From an uncultured bacterium (GTDB taxonomy: Bacteria; Cyanobacteriota; Vampirovibrionia; Gastranaerophilales; Gastranaerophilaceae): DNA of 22,847 nucleotides. Positions 10,377 to 17,121 of the stretch are shown here, piece by piece; position 1 is the first letter of the stretch, and each line of letters opens with the position of its first letter. Both the position numbers and the translations under genes were made by a program. The notes beneath the pieces were generated by a model that was not told the DNA's origin, ran no database searches, and saw only the letters and a list, made by a program, of their open reading frames with translations. Location: NCBI GenBank assembly GCA_947365485.1, contig CANAXK010000005.1:1-22847 (forward strand). Reading direction: 5' to 3'.

Positions 10377-11321
10377 GTGAAAACAGGAGCATTCATAGTT
10401 CCGACAGGAGTCGGCGCATCAGTAGGAGGTTTTGCAGGAGATGCAAGCGTCTGGGCAAGGAAATTTGCAAAAAAATGCAGACTTATTGTCAACCCGAACG
10501 TGGTTAACGCAGCATGTTTTTCAGGAATAACAGAAAATATGCTCTATGTCGAAGGCTACTCGCTCGATGAATTTTTCAAAGGCAACTTAGCTCTGACTCC
10601 AACACAAGAAAACAAAATTGGGATAATTTTTGACAAGTCAATTCCGCAGGATGTCCTGAATGTCCACTTTAACACAGTTAACGCTGTGCAGACGGTCTAC
10701 GGAATTGATATTTTAGGCTGTGAAATCACCGAAGAAGAAGTCGGGGTTGAGTTTTTTGTTGAAAGCTCCGGCGTCTCAACAGGAAATGTTAAAAACCTTG
10801 ACACCTTAAGGCGCGCAGCAGAAAAGCTTCTGCAAAGAGGCGCGGAAGCCATTGCAATAGTCTGCCATTTTCCTGACGAGCAGGGTGATGATTACGCAAA
10901 CGGCGTGGGAGTTGACCCTGTTGGCGGGGTTGAGGCAATAATTTCGCACTACATTTCCAGAGAGTTTTGTGTTCCGTGTGCTCATGCTCCGGCTTTCAGT
11001 GATATTTCAATTTCCACAGAGATTGTTGACAAAAGGTGTGCTGCTGAATACATTACGCCGACTTTTCTCCCTTGCATTTTAATCGGGCTATCACAGGCGC
11101 CGAAGCTTGAAAAGCAGGGTGAAATTAGCATAAACGACTTAGATTTTCTGATTTATCCGGCGGACTGTTTAGGCGGAATCCCTGTGATGGAGATGATTAA
11201 GCGCGATAAGCAGATTTATGCAGTAAAAGAAAATTCCACTATTCTAGATGTGACCCACTTCAATTTCGTAGGTCAATGTGATATAATTAATATGTACAAA
11301 GATTTATGGGAGCGATTATGA
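10377..11321 (+). CDS. DUF3326 family protein
   Basis: A 314-residue protein recognised as DUF3326 by its N-terminal GAFIVPTGVGASVGGFAGDA and the following NPNVVNAACFSG and GYSLDEFFKG segments. Further conserved-looking stretches are AIVCHFPDEQGDDYANGVGVDPVGGVEA and the Cys-containing DCLGGIPVMEM. The family is typical of Cyanobacteria and plants, has no established activity, and appears soluble. The start is a GTG at 10377 with AAGGAG 5 bp upstream; no in-frame ATG competes near it. Its TGA overlaps the ATG of the pseudopilin gene, and the last 45 bp contain what looks like that gene's own promoter. Presence of DUF3326 is one of the cyanobacterial-lineage hints in this window. Confidence 0.88.
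   Translation: MKTGAFIVPTGVGASVGGFAGDASVWARKFAKKCRLIVNPNVVNAACFSGITENMLYVEGYSLDEFFKGNLALTPTQENKIGIIFDKSIPQDVLNVHFNTVNAVQTVYGIDILGCEITEEEVGVEFFVESSGVSTGNVKNLDTLRRAAEKLLQRGAEAIAIVCHFPDEQGDDYANGVGVDPVGGVEAIISHYISREFCVPCAHAPAFSDISISTEIVDKRCAAEYITPTFLPCILIGLSQAPKLEKQGEISINDLDFLIYPADCLGGIPVMEMIKRDKQIYAVKENSTILDVTHFNFVGQCDIINMYKDLWERL
11279..11287 (+). promoter_or_regulatory. Extended -10 promoter for the pseudopilin gene, inside DUF3326
   Basis: TGATATAAT at 11279-11287 is a perfect TGn-TATAAT extended -10, 30 bp upstream of the likely ATG at 11318, so transcription would start near 11294 with a leader of about 24 nt. The 15-mer TGTGATATAATTAAT (11277-11291) also occurs exactly once more that I can find, on the minus strand in the putative invertible promoter segment at 20812-21021, which supports its being a functional promoter sequence. 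No strong -35 box is seen. Confidence 0.55.
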
Positions 11322-12307
11322 TGAAGAAGAATTTCAAATCAGGTTTTACGCTTGTAGAGTTATTGCTTTGTATTGCGATTATTGGCGTTGTCTCCGCGCT
11401 TGGTATGAATATAACCAAGCACTCAACAGCCAAAGCTTACAAATTATTCTACTACAGTGCATACACCAACCTTTATGATGCAATCTGTTATGCAGAAGAG
11501 AACAAAGCTGAAGACAATGAGGCTACCAAAGACAGTGTCATTGGTGACAGGGCAGAGTTTATAAAGCTTCTCAACGCTGCATTAGGTAAGACAGACAATC
11601 AGGGTAAAACAGAGGATCCTGAAAACGGAAACATTATCACAACTTCTAACGGTATCAAGTATACTATTGGTAATCCAGAGGGTGGTAAATGTCCTATTAC
11701 AATGCAGGTACCACAGGCTAAGACAAAGACTAACAACGGATTTGAGACTGTTAACCTTGTTTACATGCCGACTAACATTGTAGGTAAGAACAACCTTGGC
11801 AGCATGTTAATTCCTGTTGCAGGCGGTTCTGTTAACCTTCAAAACAGAAGGGATTTATTGCCGTTCTACATTGATGATGGTTTGAACAACAGCAAAGAAA
11901 TCGCTTACTTCCCGTTTGACGAGGCTTATTGCAGAATGTCAAATAACACAAGTTTAAGTGCAGCATTGCCGTTATCTTTTGTTGAGACAGCGCTTTTGCC
12001 GGAAGATGTTATGTTCAGGTTTATGACAATGAAGGCAAAAGTAGAGCAAAATCTAAATCATACCTTAGTAGATCACACTTGCGAATACCCTGGGCCTCAA
12101 ACACCAAACAAACCTGGTGTTACAGAGGACAGTACCAGTGATAAATTCCAGCCCTGTGATAAATTCCAGCCTGATGATATTACAGAAGAGCCTGCAACCA
12201 AGGTCCCTGGTATCACTGTTCCAAGCACGCTTGTTAACTGTGGTGGCAAGAATTTCTCTGCAATGAGAGGGGTTCTTAGGGTGGCTGACCCGAGAAAAGC
12301 TCACTAA
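11318..12307 (+). CDS. Type II secretion / type IV pilus-type pseudopilin with prepilin cleavage site
   Basis: A 329-residue protein with a class III prepilin signal: a short basic leader (MMKKNFKSG), cleavage expected between Gly9 and Phe10, then FTLVE with the conserved Glu5 of the mature protein (Glu14), and a hydrophobic helix to about residue 32. The rest is a large secreted domain of unknown ligand, unusually long for a major pilin. The C-terminal part is Pro/Thr-rich with paired cysteines and an in-frame 18-bp duplication (DKFQPC/DKFQPD). I place the start at 11318 because GGGAG (11308-11312) is correctly spaced for it, whereas the ATG at 11306 overlaps that site. Its ATG overlaps the DUF3326 TGA. 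A strong terminator follows. Confidence 0.85.
   Translation: MMKKNFKSGFTLVELLLCIAIIGVVSALGMNITKHSTAKAYKLFYYSAYTNLYDAICYAEENKAEDNEATKDSVIGDRAEFIKLLNAALGKTDNQGKTEDPENGNIITTSNGIKYTIGNPEGGKCPITMQVPQAKTKTNNGFETVNLVYMPTNIVGKNNLGSMLIPVAGGSVNLQNRRDLLPFYIDDGLNNSKEIAYFPFDEAYCRMSNNTSLSAALPLSFVETALLPEDVMFRFMTMKAKVEQNLNHTLVDHTCEYPGPQTPNKPGVTEDSTSDKFQPCDKFQPDDITEEPATKVPGITVPSTLVNCGGKNFSAMRGVLRVADPRKAH
12138..12173 (+). repeat. In-frame 18-bp tandem duplication in the pseudopilin gene
   Basis: The 16-mer GTGATAAATTCCAGCC occurs at 12138-12153 and again at 12156-12171, a period of 18 bp or exactly six codons (DKFQPC then DKFQPD). The near-identity of the copies suggests a recent slippage duplication in the Pro-rich C-terminal region of the secreted domain. 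Confidence 0.85.
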
Positions 12308-12322
12308 TTAGTTTTTCATAAC

Positions 12323-12359
12323 AAAAAAATCGGATGTTTCAAAAACATCCGATTTTTTT
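12323..12359. terminator. Bidirectional intrinsic terminator between pseudopilin and tig
   Basis: A 17-bp perfect stem pairs 12323-12339 with 12343-12359 around a 3-nt loop. The GC-rich core ATCGGATGTTT/AAACATCCGAT is flanked by A7 on the left and T8 on the right, so it works on both strands. It lies between the convergent stops of the pseudopilin gene (12307) and tig (12375). Confidence 0.92.
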
Positions 12360-12374
12360 TATTACTTAAATCAA

Positions 12375-13667
12375 CTAAACCAATTTAACTGTGTTATTAT
12401 CAGCAAGGAATTGGGTTACTTTTTCGTTCAGAGCCTGTTGTGACAACGCATTAAATACACCAGGTGTTTGAGAAAGCTGTTTCATCATTGTTGCAGGGTC
12501 TATCTGGTATGCTCTGCTTAGTTCTGAAAGTTTTGCGCCAAAGTCTGCCTGTGACACAGTGATATTTTCTTCTTTTGCAATCTTATCAATTACAAGTGAG
12601 TTTTTAACTCTTACAGCAGCGTCTTCTTTCAGGCTGTTCATAATATTATCGTAGCCTTGAGCTTCCACAGCCTGTTCCCAAGAGAATCCCTGCATAGCAA
12701 GTTTCTGTTTGTATTCTTCAACAAGCTGGTCAGCTTCTCTGTCAATCATTGACTGTTGGATATCAACCTTAGCTTCGCCTGTTACCTTATCGAAAATAGC
12801 TTTTTCAGAGTTTGTTCTGTCAATATCTTCCTTTTGTGTATCAAGATATTTCTGGATATCAGCTTTAAGTTCGTCAACAGTCTTGAATGGTCCAACCTTC
12901 TGAACAAATTCATCATTTAGTTCCGGAAGAACTTTTGTTTTGATTTCATTAATTTTGCATTTGAACGTTGCAGGTTGTCCGGCAAGTTTCTTTTCGTGGT
13001 ATTCTTCTGGGAAAGTTACATTGATTTCGAACTCTTCACCAAGAGGTCTGTCAACAAGCTGCTCTGCAAAGCCCGGGATGAAGCTTGAGTTAGCCAAATC
13101 AAGGGTGTAGTTTTTAGCGTCGCCGTGTTCAATCTTTTCGCCGTTTGAGTAGCCGTCAAAATCAAATACAACAATATCTGTTGCAAGAGTTTTTCTATCA
13201 GTTACAACAACTGTTGTTGCGTGTTGCTGAAGCAAGCCGTCCAAAGATTTTTGCATTGCATCTTCTGGAGTTTTGTAAGCTTCAACTTCGAGGCTCAAAC
13301 CTTTGTACTCGCCAAGAGTAACTTCCGGTCTGAGTTCAAGTTTAGCTTCAATCTTCAAGTCTTCGCCAATCTTGTATGAGTAAGATTCAACGTACGGTTG
13401 TGCAACAACATCGAAATCGTTTTCCTTAATAACTTCTGAGAAGATTCTAGGCAAAGCAGATTCCAAAGCTTCCTGTTTGATTCTTTCTTCGCCGATATGT
13501 TGTTCAACGATATTTCTCGGAGCCTTGCCTTTTCTAAAGCCCGGGATGTTTACGTATTGTGCAAGTCTTTTTGCAGCATTGTTGTAGTAGTTTACTGCTT
13601 CTTTTGCCTCAACATCGATATTAACTTTAACGATGTTATCAGCTTGTTTTTCAATAGTTGTGTTCAT
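12375..13667 (-). CDS. tig: Trigger factor (ribosome-associated chaperone and PPIase)
   Basis: A 430-residue trigger factor of normal length. The N-terminal ribosome-binding domain carries the signature GFRKGKAP (residues 43-50). A central FKBP-like peptidyl-prolyl isomerase domain (about 155-245; DFDGYSNGEKIE, FIPGFAEQLVDRPLGEEFEINVTFPEEYHEKKLAGQPATF) follows, then the helical C-terminal chaperone domain. It binds nascent chains at the ribosome exit. The ATG at 13665-13667 has GAGGA 7-8 bp upstream. In many bacteria tig precedes clpP-clpX; here the gene downstream is a convergent pseudopilin, so that linkage is absent. Upstream lies a short gap with an 8-bp tandem repeat, then the mlaD-like gene. 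Confidence 0.96.
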   Translation of the reverse strand: MNTTIEKQADNIVKVNIDVEAKEAVNYYNNAAKRLAQYVNIPGFRKGKAPRNIVEQHIGEERIKQEALESALPRIFSEVIKENDFDVVAQPYVESYSYKIGEDLKIEAKLELRPEVTLGEYKGLSLEVEAYKTPEDAMQKSLDGLLQQHATTVVVTDRKTLATDIVVFDFDGYSNGEKIEHGDAKNYTLDLANSSFIPGFAEQLVDRPLGEEFEINVTFPEEYHEKKLAGQPATFKCKINEIKTKVLPELNDEFVQKVGPFKTVDELKADIQKYLDTQKEDIDRTNSEKAIFDKVTGEAKVDIQQSMIDREADQLVEEYKQKLAMQGFSWEQAVEAQGYDNIMNSLKEDAAVRVKNSLVIDKIAKEENITVSQADFGAKLSELSRAYQIDPATMMKQLSQTPGVFNALSQQALNEKVTQFLADNNTVKLV

Positions 13668-13743
13668 TTATTAAATCCTCTTTCAACTGTAACATATCAC
13701 TTATTGTTTTAGGCTACTACAAACAGAGGAGTATTACAATAGG

Positions 13744-13783
13744 AGCTGAGAAGCTAAGCAGCTAGGCAGCTTGGCTTTCTGGC
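13744..13783. repeat. Degenerate 8-bp tandem repeat (consensus AGCTARGC)
   Basis: Five consecutive octamers can be read: AGCTGAGA, AGCTAAGC, AGCTAGGC, AGCTTGGC and TTTCTGGC, with decay toward both ends. The array begins 2 bp beyond the stop codon of the mlaD-like gene (minus strand), in the gap before tig. It has no clear terminator structure, though AAGCT at 13751-13755 can pair with AGCTT at 13768-13772. Function unknown; slipped-strand origin is likely. Confidence 0.7.
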
Positions 13784-13785
13784 TG

Positions 13786-14688
13786 CTATTCCAGAGTAAG
13801 CGGTTTTCCGAACGCAACCCGCATTGCACCGAACTTCTTGCTAAGTGTGGTCTTGAGTCCGTTGACAATATCGTTAACGTTCTTTACCACAACATTTACG
13901 TTGCACACAACAGTGCTCGCGTTCTGGAGCAGACAATTCATAAGTGTCACGGTTCTTGAGTCCGCAGTTCTTGTTATATTAGCAGTGTTCAAGCTTGCCT
14001 GTTCAAAGTTTCTGGTCGTACGTTCGAGGTTAATCATGGTAAGTTCGATATTATCAAAAGTATTATCGAGTTTTTGCGGTTTGGCAGACCGGTTGAGCTT
14101 ACTTGAAAATTCAGCAAAATTCTGGGTAGTAACTGCAAGATTGTTTCCGCTCTCTTTCAATGCTGGTCTTAAGTCTATCAATATATCGTTAGCAGTCTTA
14201 AACAAGTCTGTAAGTGCGTCCATTGTTTCGCCGGCTGATGCAACCGTATCACTCAGGTTGTCTTTAATATCGTCCAGTCCGCCGGAATCTGCCTGATCAG
14301 AGATATAAGACGAAATATCGAGCCCTTTTTTGCCCACGATTATTGAGTGGTTTTTCATATAGGTAATAGATGGTGCATCAGGATAAACGAGTTCGATATA
14401 GTCGCGTTTATTTTTTGTCCTGATTTTTGCGATTGTATTATCAGGCAGTTTCAGGTTTTTAGCGTTCAGAATCAGGTCTACATGAGTATTAGTAAAGTCT
14501 TTGGATGGATAAACTCTTACAGAGTGTCCGAGTTTAAAGCCTTTGTAATAGACATTAAGATTTTTTTTAAACGGTTCGAGTTCTTCGAAAACTGCTGTGA
14601 CATGGAGGTTATTAAAGCTATGGATAATAAAAACAAACCCGCCCAATCCGATTAGTATGCCCAATAACAAAATCAATAATCTGCTCAT
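13786..14688 (-). CDS. MlaD/MCE-domain lipid-transport-type protein
   Basis: About 300 residues from the ATG at 14686-14688. An N-terminal membrane anchor (about residues 3-22, LLILLLGILIGLGGFVFI) is followed by a single MCE/MlaD domain (about 28-105; VYYKGFKLGHSVRVYP, DNTIAKIRTKNKRDYIEL), then a long helical tail resembling the coiled regions of MCE proteins. MlaD-type proteins are the substrate-binding part of ABC systems moving lipids between Gram-negative membranes; the usual permease (MlaE) and ATPase (MlaF) genes are not adjacent here. A longer frame begins at a TTG (14728-14730). I prefer the ATG because it puts the anchor near the N-terminus, but neither start has a visible Shine-Dalgarno sequence. 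Confidence 0.8.
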   Translation of the reverse strand: MSRLLILLLGILIGLGGFVFIIHSFNNLHVTAVFEELEPFKKNLNVYYKGFKLGHSVRVYPSKDFTNTHVDLILNAKNLKLPDNTIAKIRTKNKRDYIELVYPDAPSITYMKNHSIIVGKKGLDISSYISDQADSGGLDDIKDNLSDTVASAGETMDALTDLFKTANDILIDLRPALKESGNNLAVTTQNFAEFSSKLNRSAKPQKLDNTFDNIELTMINLERTTRNFEQASLNTANITRTADSRTVTLMNCLLQNASTVVCNVNVVVKNVNDIVNGLKTTLSKKFGAMRVAFGKPLTLE

Positions 14689-14738
14689 AGTATAATTATT
14701 TTTTAAAGATTGATTTTTTGCATTAGACAATTAGTTAT

Positions 14739-14808
14739 AAAAAATGCGGATTGCCATTAGTCCTCCCTCGCCCTACGGGAGAGGGCTGGGGTGAGGGGGC
14801 AATCCGCA
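14739..14808 (-). terminator. Intrinsic terminator of pgi with a repeat element in its loop
   Basis: An 11-bp perfect stem pairs 14745-14755 (TGCGGATTGCC) with 14798-14808 (GGCAATCCGCA). On the minus strand it is followed by a U-run (A6 at 14739-14744), so it should end the pgi transcript, whose stop is at 14825. A T-run also follows on the + strand (14811-14817). The loop is unusually large (42 nt) because it contains a second hairpin, listed separately. Confidence 0.75.
14761..14797 (-). repeat. REP-like palindromic repeat of the CCCTCACCCC type
   Basis: On the minus strand the segment reads CCCTCACCCCAGCCCTCTCC and continues into a hairpin (14765-14773 with 14777-14785, 9 bp with one mismatch, 3-nt loop). 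It is strikingly G+C-rich in AT-rich surroundings. The wording matches a short palindromic intergenic repeat seen in many unrelated bacterial genomes. Only this copy is visible in the window, so repeat status here rests on recognition, not on copies counted. Confidence 0.6.
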
Positions 14809-14824
14809 CTCTTTTTTCAAATTT

Positions 14825-16123
14825 CTACGAAATACGTCCCGGAACAACAACTCCGCCCTTAAGGTTCTTTTTGTAGAACTCAACGTGCGGCTGGAGAACG
14901 CTGTCCAAAACTTCCGGAAGCTGTTTGTTCTGCATTACAGCTTCAACAATTTCCTGATAGCATGTAGCAAAAGCTCTAAGCTGTGTTACAGCGCCAGCTG
15001 CTTCTGCTGTCAAGCCGAGTTTTGATGTTTCAACGTATTCTTTGAAGAATGCGCCTGTTGATTCATAAGACTTAGTCAGAGCGCCGATATAAGCCTCTGC
15101 GTTTTCAGAGCAAACACCTCTGTCCACTGGAACAGTAAGCGCAAACACGAGTTTGTTAGCAGGGTTGAAGTGAGCTTCTGCAGAGTGGTGCATTGCATCA
15201 GGAACTTTTGCAACCTGTTTCAAAGTATCTTTTACAGACTCGTTTTGCATTTGAGCATGCCAGTAAACAGTGTTTTCGAACATAGAGCCCATATACTGGT
15301 GGACAGAAGCTTCAATTCCGTTCAATTTAGCGTTAGCCCAGAAGATGCCTTCTTTCAGCGCGTCGTTCAATTCCAAATCAGAAGAAAGTGAAAGCGAAGA
15401 GATTTCCTGTGCAGATTTAAGCATTGATGCCATGTCTTCTTTGCTCATGCCAGCAAAAGCAAGTGTAAACAGAGCGTGGTCATCGAAAGCAGAGAATCTT
15501 CCGCCCACATCATCGTGGATGAACAAATCGCCCAACCATCCGTTTTCATTAGAAGTTCTTCTTAGTTCGCTCTTTTCAGCGTTGCCGTCTGTTACAGCGA
15601 TAAAGTGTTTGCTTGCTGATTTTTTTGCTTCTTCAACAGTTTGACCTTTAGCAACATAAGCGTCTTCGAGCATTTTTTGGATTCTTAAGAATCCGTCTTT
15701 TGTTTCGAATGTTGAGCCTGATTTTGAAGCAATCATGTAGCTTGAAGACAGAACGTCGTTTCCTAACTTAGCAAGGAATCTTTCGAAACTGATTGAATCA
15801 ACATCAGAATAGAACTCAACTTTATCCCCGCAGATGTTCAAGCCGTTGATACCTAACATGTGTTCAACAGTGTGTTTAGAACCGCCGATACCCATAACGC
15901 TCAATTTTTCAGCGCCAGATTGAGACTTTAAGCTTGATGCCAAAGAATAAATATCATCAAGTCTTTTCAATTGTTCCTGAGGCAGATTTACCCAGTTTAA
16001 GAATTTTCCAGGCTGATTAGCTCTTGAAGAAAATTCGTTTACAAACTCAGACACTTTTGAAGAATACTTCGAAAAATCCACGCCTGAGAAAGTTGTTTTT
16101 AAAGATGAACTTTTTGTTAACAT
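14825..16123 (-). CDS. pgi: Glucose-6-phosphate isomerase
   Basis: A 432-residue cytoplasmic enzyme interconverting glucose 6-phosphate and fructose 6-phosphate (glycolysis, gluconeogenesis, sugar-nucleotide supply). Family features include the first sugar-phosphate-binding segment MGIGGSKHTVEHML (from residue 77), the ASKSGSTFET phosphate loop (132-141), the signature DDVGGRFSAFDDHALF (204-219), and the MHHSAEAHFNPANK region with candidate catalytic histidines. Length fits the shorter bacterial/archaeal-style GPI forms. The ATG at 16121-16123 has an AAGGAG site nearby. It looks monocistronic: a terminator follows at 14739-14808, and a possible extended -10 promoter lies 27 bp upstream. It sits next to the glycan operon and could feed it with fructose 6-phosphate, which is inference. 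Confidence 0.93.
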   Translation of the reverse strand: MLTKSSSLKTTFSGVDFSKYSSKVSEFVNEFSSRANQPGKFLNWVNLPQEQLKRLDDIYSLASSLKSQSGAEKLSVMGIGGSKHTVEHMLGINGLNICGDKVEFYSDVDSISFERFLAKLGNDVLSSSYMIASKSGSTFETKDGFLRIQKMLEDAYVAKGQTVEEAKKSASKHFIAVTDGNAEKSELRRTSNENGWLGDLFIHDDVGGRFSAFDDHALFTLAFAGMSKEDMASMLKSAQEISSLSLSSDLELNDALKEGIFWANAKLNGIEASVHQYMGSMFENTVYWHAQMQNESVKDTLKQVAKVPDAMHHSAEAHFNPANKLVFALTVPVDRGVCSENAEAYIGALTKSYESTGAFFKEYVETSKLGLTAEAAGAVTQLRAFATCYQEIVEAVMQNKQLPEVLDSVLQPHVEFYKKNLKGGVVVPGRIS

Positions 16124-16149
16124 ATTGACTCTCCTTTTTTCATACTTAA

Positions 16150-16158
16150 ATCATAGCA
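16150..16158 (-). promoter_or_regulatory. Possible extended -10 promoter for pgi
   Basis: On the minus strand TGCTATGAT (16158-16150) has the TGn-extended -10 form, 27 bp before the pgi ATG and just before the Shine-Dalgarno region. No good -35 is seen at 16-18 bp. The 44-bp gap to the upstream gene holds no terminator hairpin, so some read-through from the glycan operon into pgi is also possible. Confidence 0.4.
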
Positions 16159-16167
16159 TGAAAATTT

Positions 16168-17118
16168 CTACCAATAACATCCGTTCTCTACTTTTTCAAA
16201 CCCCTTAGGTCTTTCTTCTTCCAGAGGAGAAATCCAGTATTCGTTTATTATATCGTTATAAAGCTCTGCTTCTTCCCACCTTTTTCCTTTAACCCCGAAA
16301 AGAACCTGGGTTGAGCCGCCCATGTGAACAGCCTTCTTGCCGAGGCGTTTACAGTAATCCGCAAGAAAAATCCCGTATGCACCTGCACCAATTAATGCTA
16401 TATCAAAGTCTTGCTTAGAAATTTCTGATTTGGTATATTCAAGTGCTTCAAACCACGATTTAAACGGCAGGCCTTCAACGCAATCATCAATACTCTGAAC
16501 GGGTCTAAGAGTCTTTAATTCAAATTCCGGAAGTGTATCCGGATTTTTGAACAAGAGTTTGCGTTTCTGATACTGCGACTCTATCGATTTTGCAAACGGA
16601 TGGACTACTAGAACTTTTTCCCCTGCAAGTGCCTTACTCCAAGGATTAGTCCCCACGGTTGGATCAATATTGAGTAAGCCTACAAGTTTAGCAGCCGGAG
16701 CATACTTAGTAAGGACAGTTTCTTCACCCTCGTTAAACCAAACCCCGATGACATCAATATTTCTTGTAACCTCAATGAGTTCAGAAGAAAACCTTGAGAG
16801 CATATAATCAGTTGTTGGAAAAAATCCGGCATTACGACGCATATGGATTTTTATAAACTCCGGATATTTAATCATGTCCTCTTTGTTATACAGAAAATAA
16901 TTCAGTGCAGACAATTCTACGCTTCCGTATCTGCATATAAGAGAAGGCTTATCAGCTTTAAGTTCTTTATAAATTATATCGTTTCCGTCTTCGTTTAGAT
17001 AAATGTGTCTGTCGCCATAATTGGATTTTTCAATCCGCACATCCCAGTTCAATTTTTCTTCCCAGCTTTTCTTGCCGCGAATTTTGTCAATAAGTTTTTG
17101 GATGTAATTACATCTCAT
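16168..17118 (-). CDS. GT-D-fold-type (DUF1792-like) putative glycosyltransferase
   Basis: A 316-residue soluble protein. ICRYGSVELSAL (residues 61-72) gives the R-x-G-x-x-E pattern, and DIALIGAGAYGIFLADYCK followed by AVHMGGSTQVLFGVKGKRW is the typical C-terminal half of GT-D/DUF1792-like proteins found in polysaccharide clusters. Family members with known activity transfer sugars onto protein- or lipid-linked glycans. Donor and acceptor cannot be told from sequence. It is the last gene of the three-gene minus operon, 3 bp after the methyltransferase-DUF1796 gene, and ends in WISPLEEERPKGFEKVENGCYW. The ATG at 17116-17118 lies directly after the preceding stop. Confidence is moderate on the enzyme class and low on the reaction. 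Confidence 0.68.
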   Translation of the reverse strand: MRCNYIQKLIDKIRGKKSWEEKLNWDVRIEKSNYGDRHIYLNEDGNDIIYKELKADKPSLICRYGSVELSALNYFLYNKEDMIKYPEFIKIHMRRNAGFFPTTDYMLSRFSSELIEVTRNIDVIGVWFNEGEETVLTKYAPAAKLVGLLNIDPTVGTNPWSKALAGEKVLVVHPFAKSIESQYQKRKLLFKNPDTLPEFELKTLRPVQSIDDCVEGLPFKSWFEALEYTKSEISKQDFDIALIGAGAYGIFLADYCKRLGKKAVHMGGSTQVLFGVKGKRWEEAELYNDIINEYWISPLEEERPKGFEKVENGCYW

Positions 17119-17121
17119 AAA

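Noticed and set aside
13744..13783. CRISPR-like repeat array between mlaD and tig
   Set aside because: The unit is only 8 bp with no spacers, so it is a simple tandem repeat.
13838..14296. 152-codon + strand frame inside the mlaD-like gene
   Set aside because: It lies wholly antisense to a gene with a clear MCE domain and has no ribosome binding site. It looks like a composition shadow.
15270..15644. 124-codon + strand frame inside pgi
   Set aside because: Fully antisense to a strongly conserved enzyme, with no recognisable motifs.
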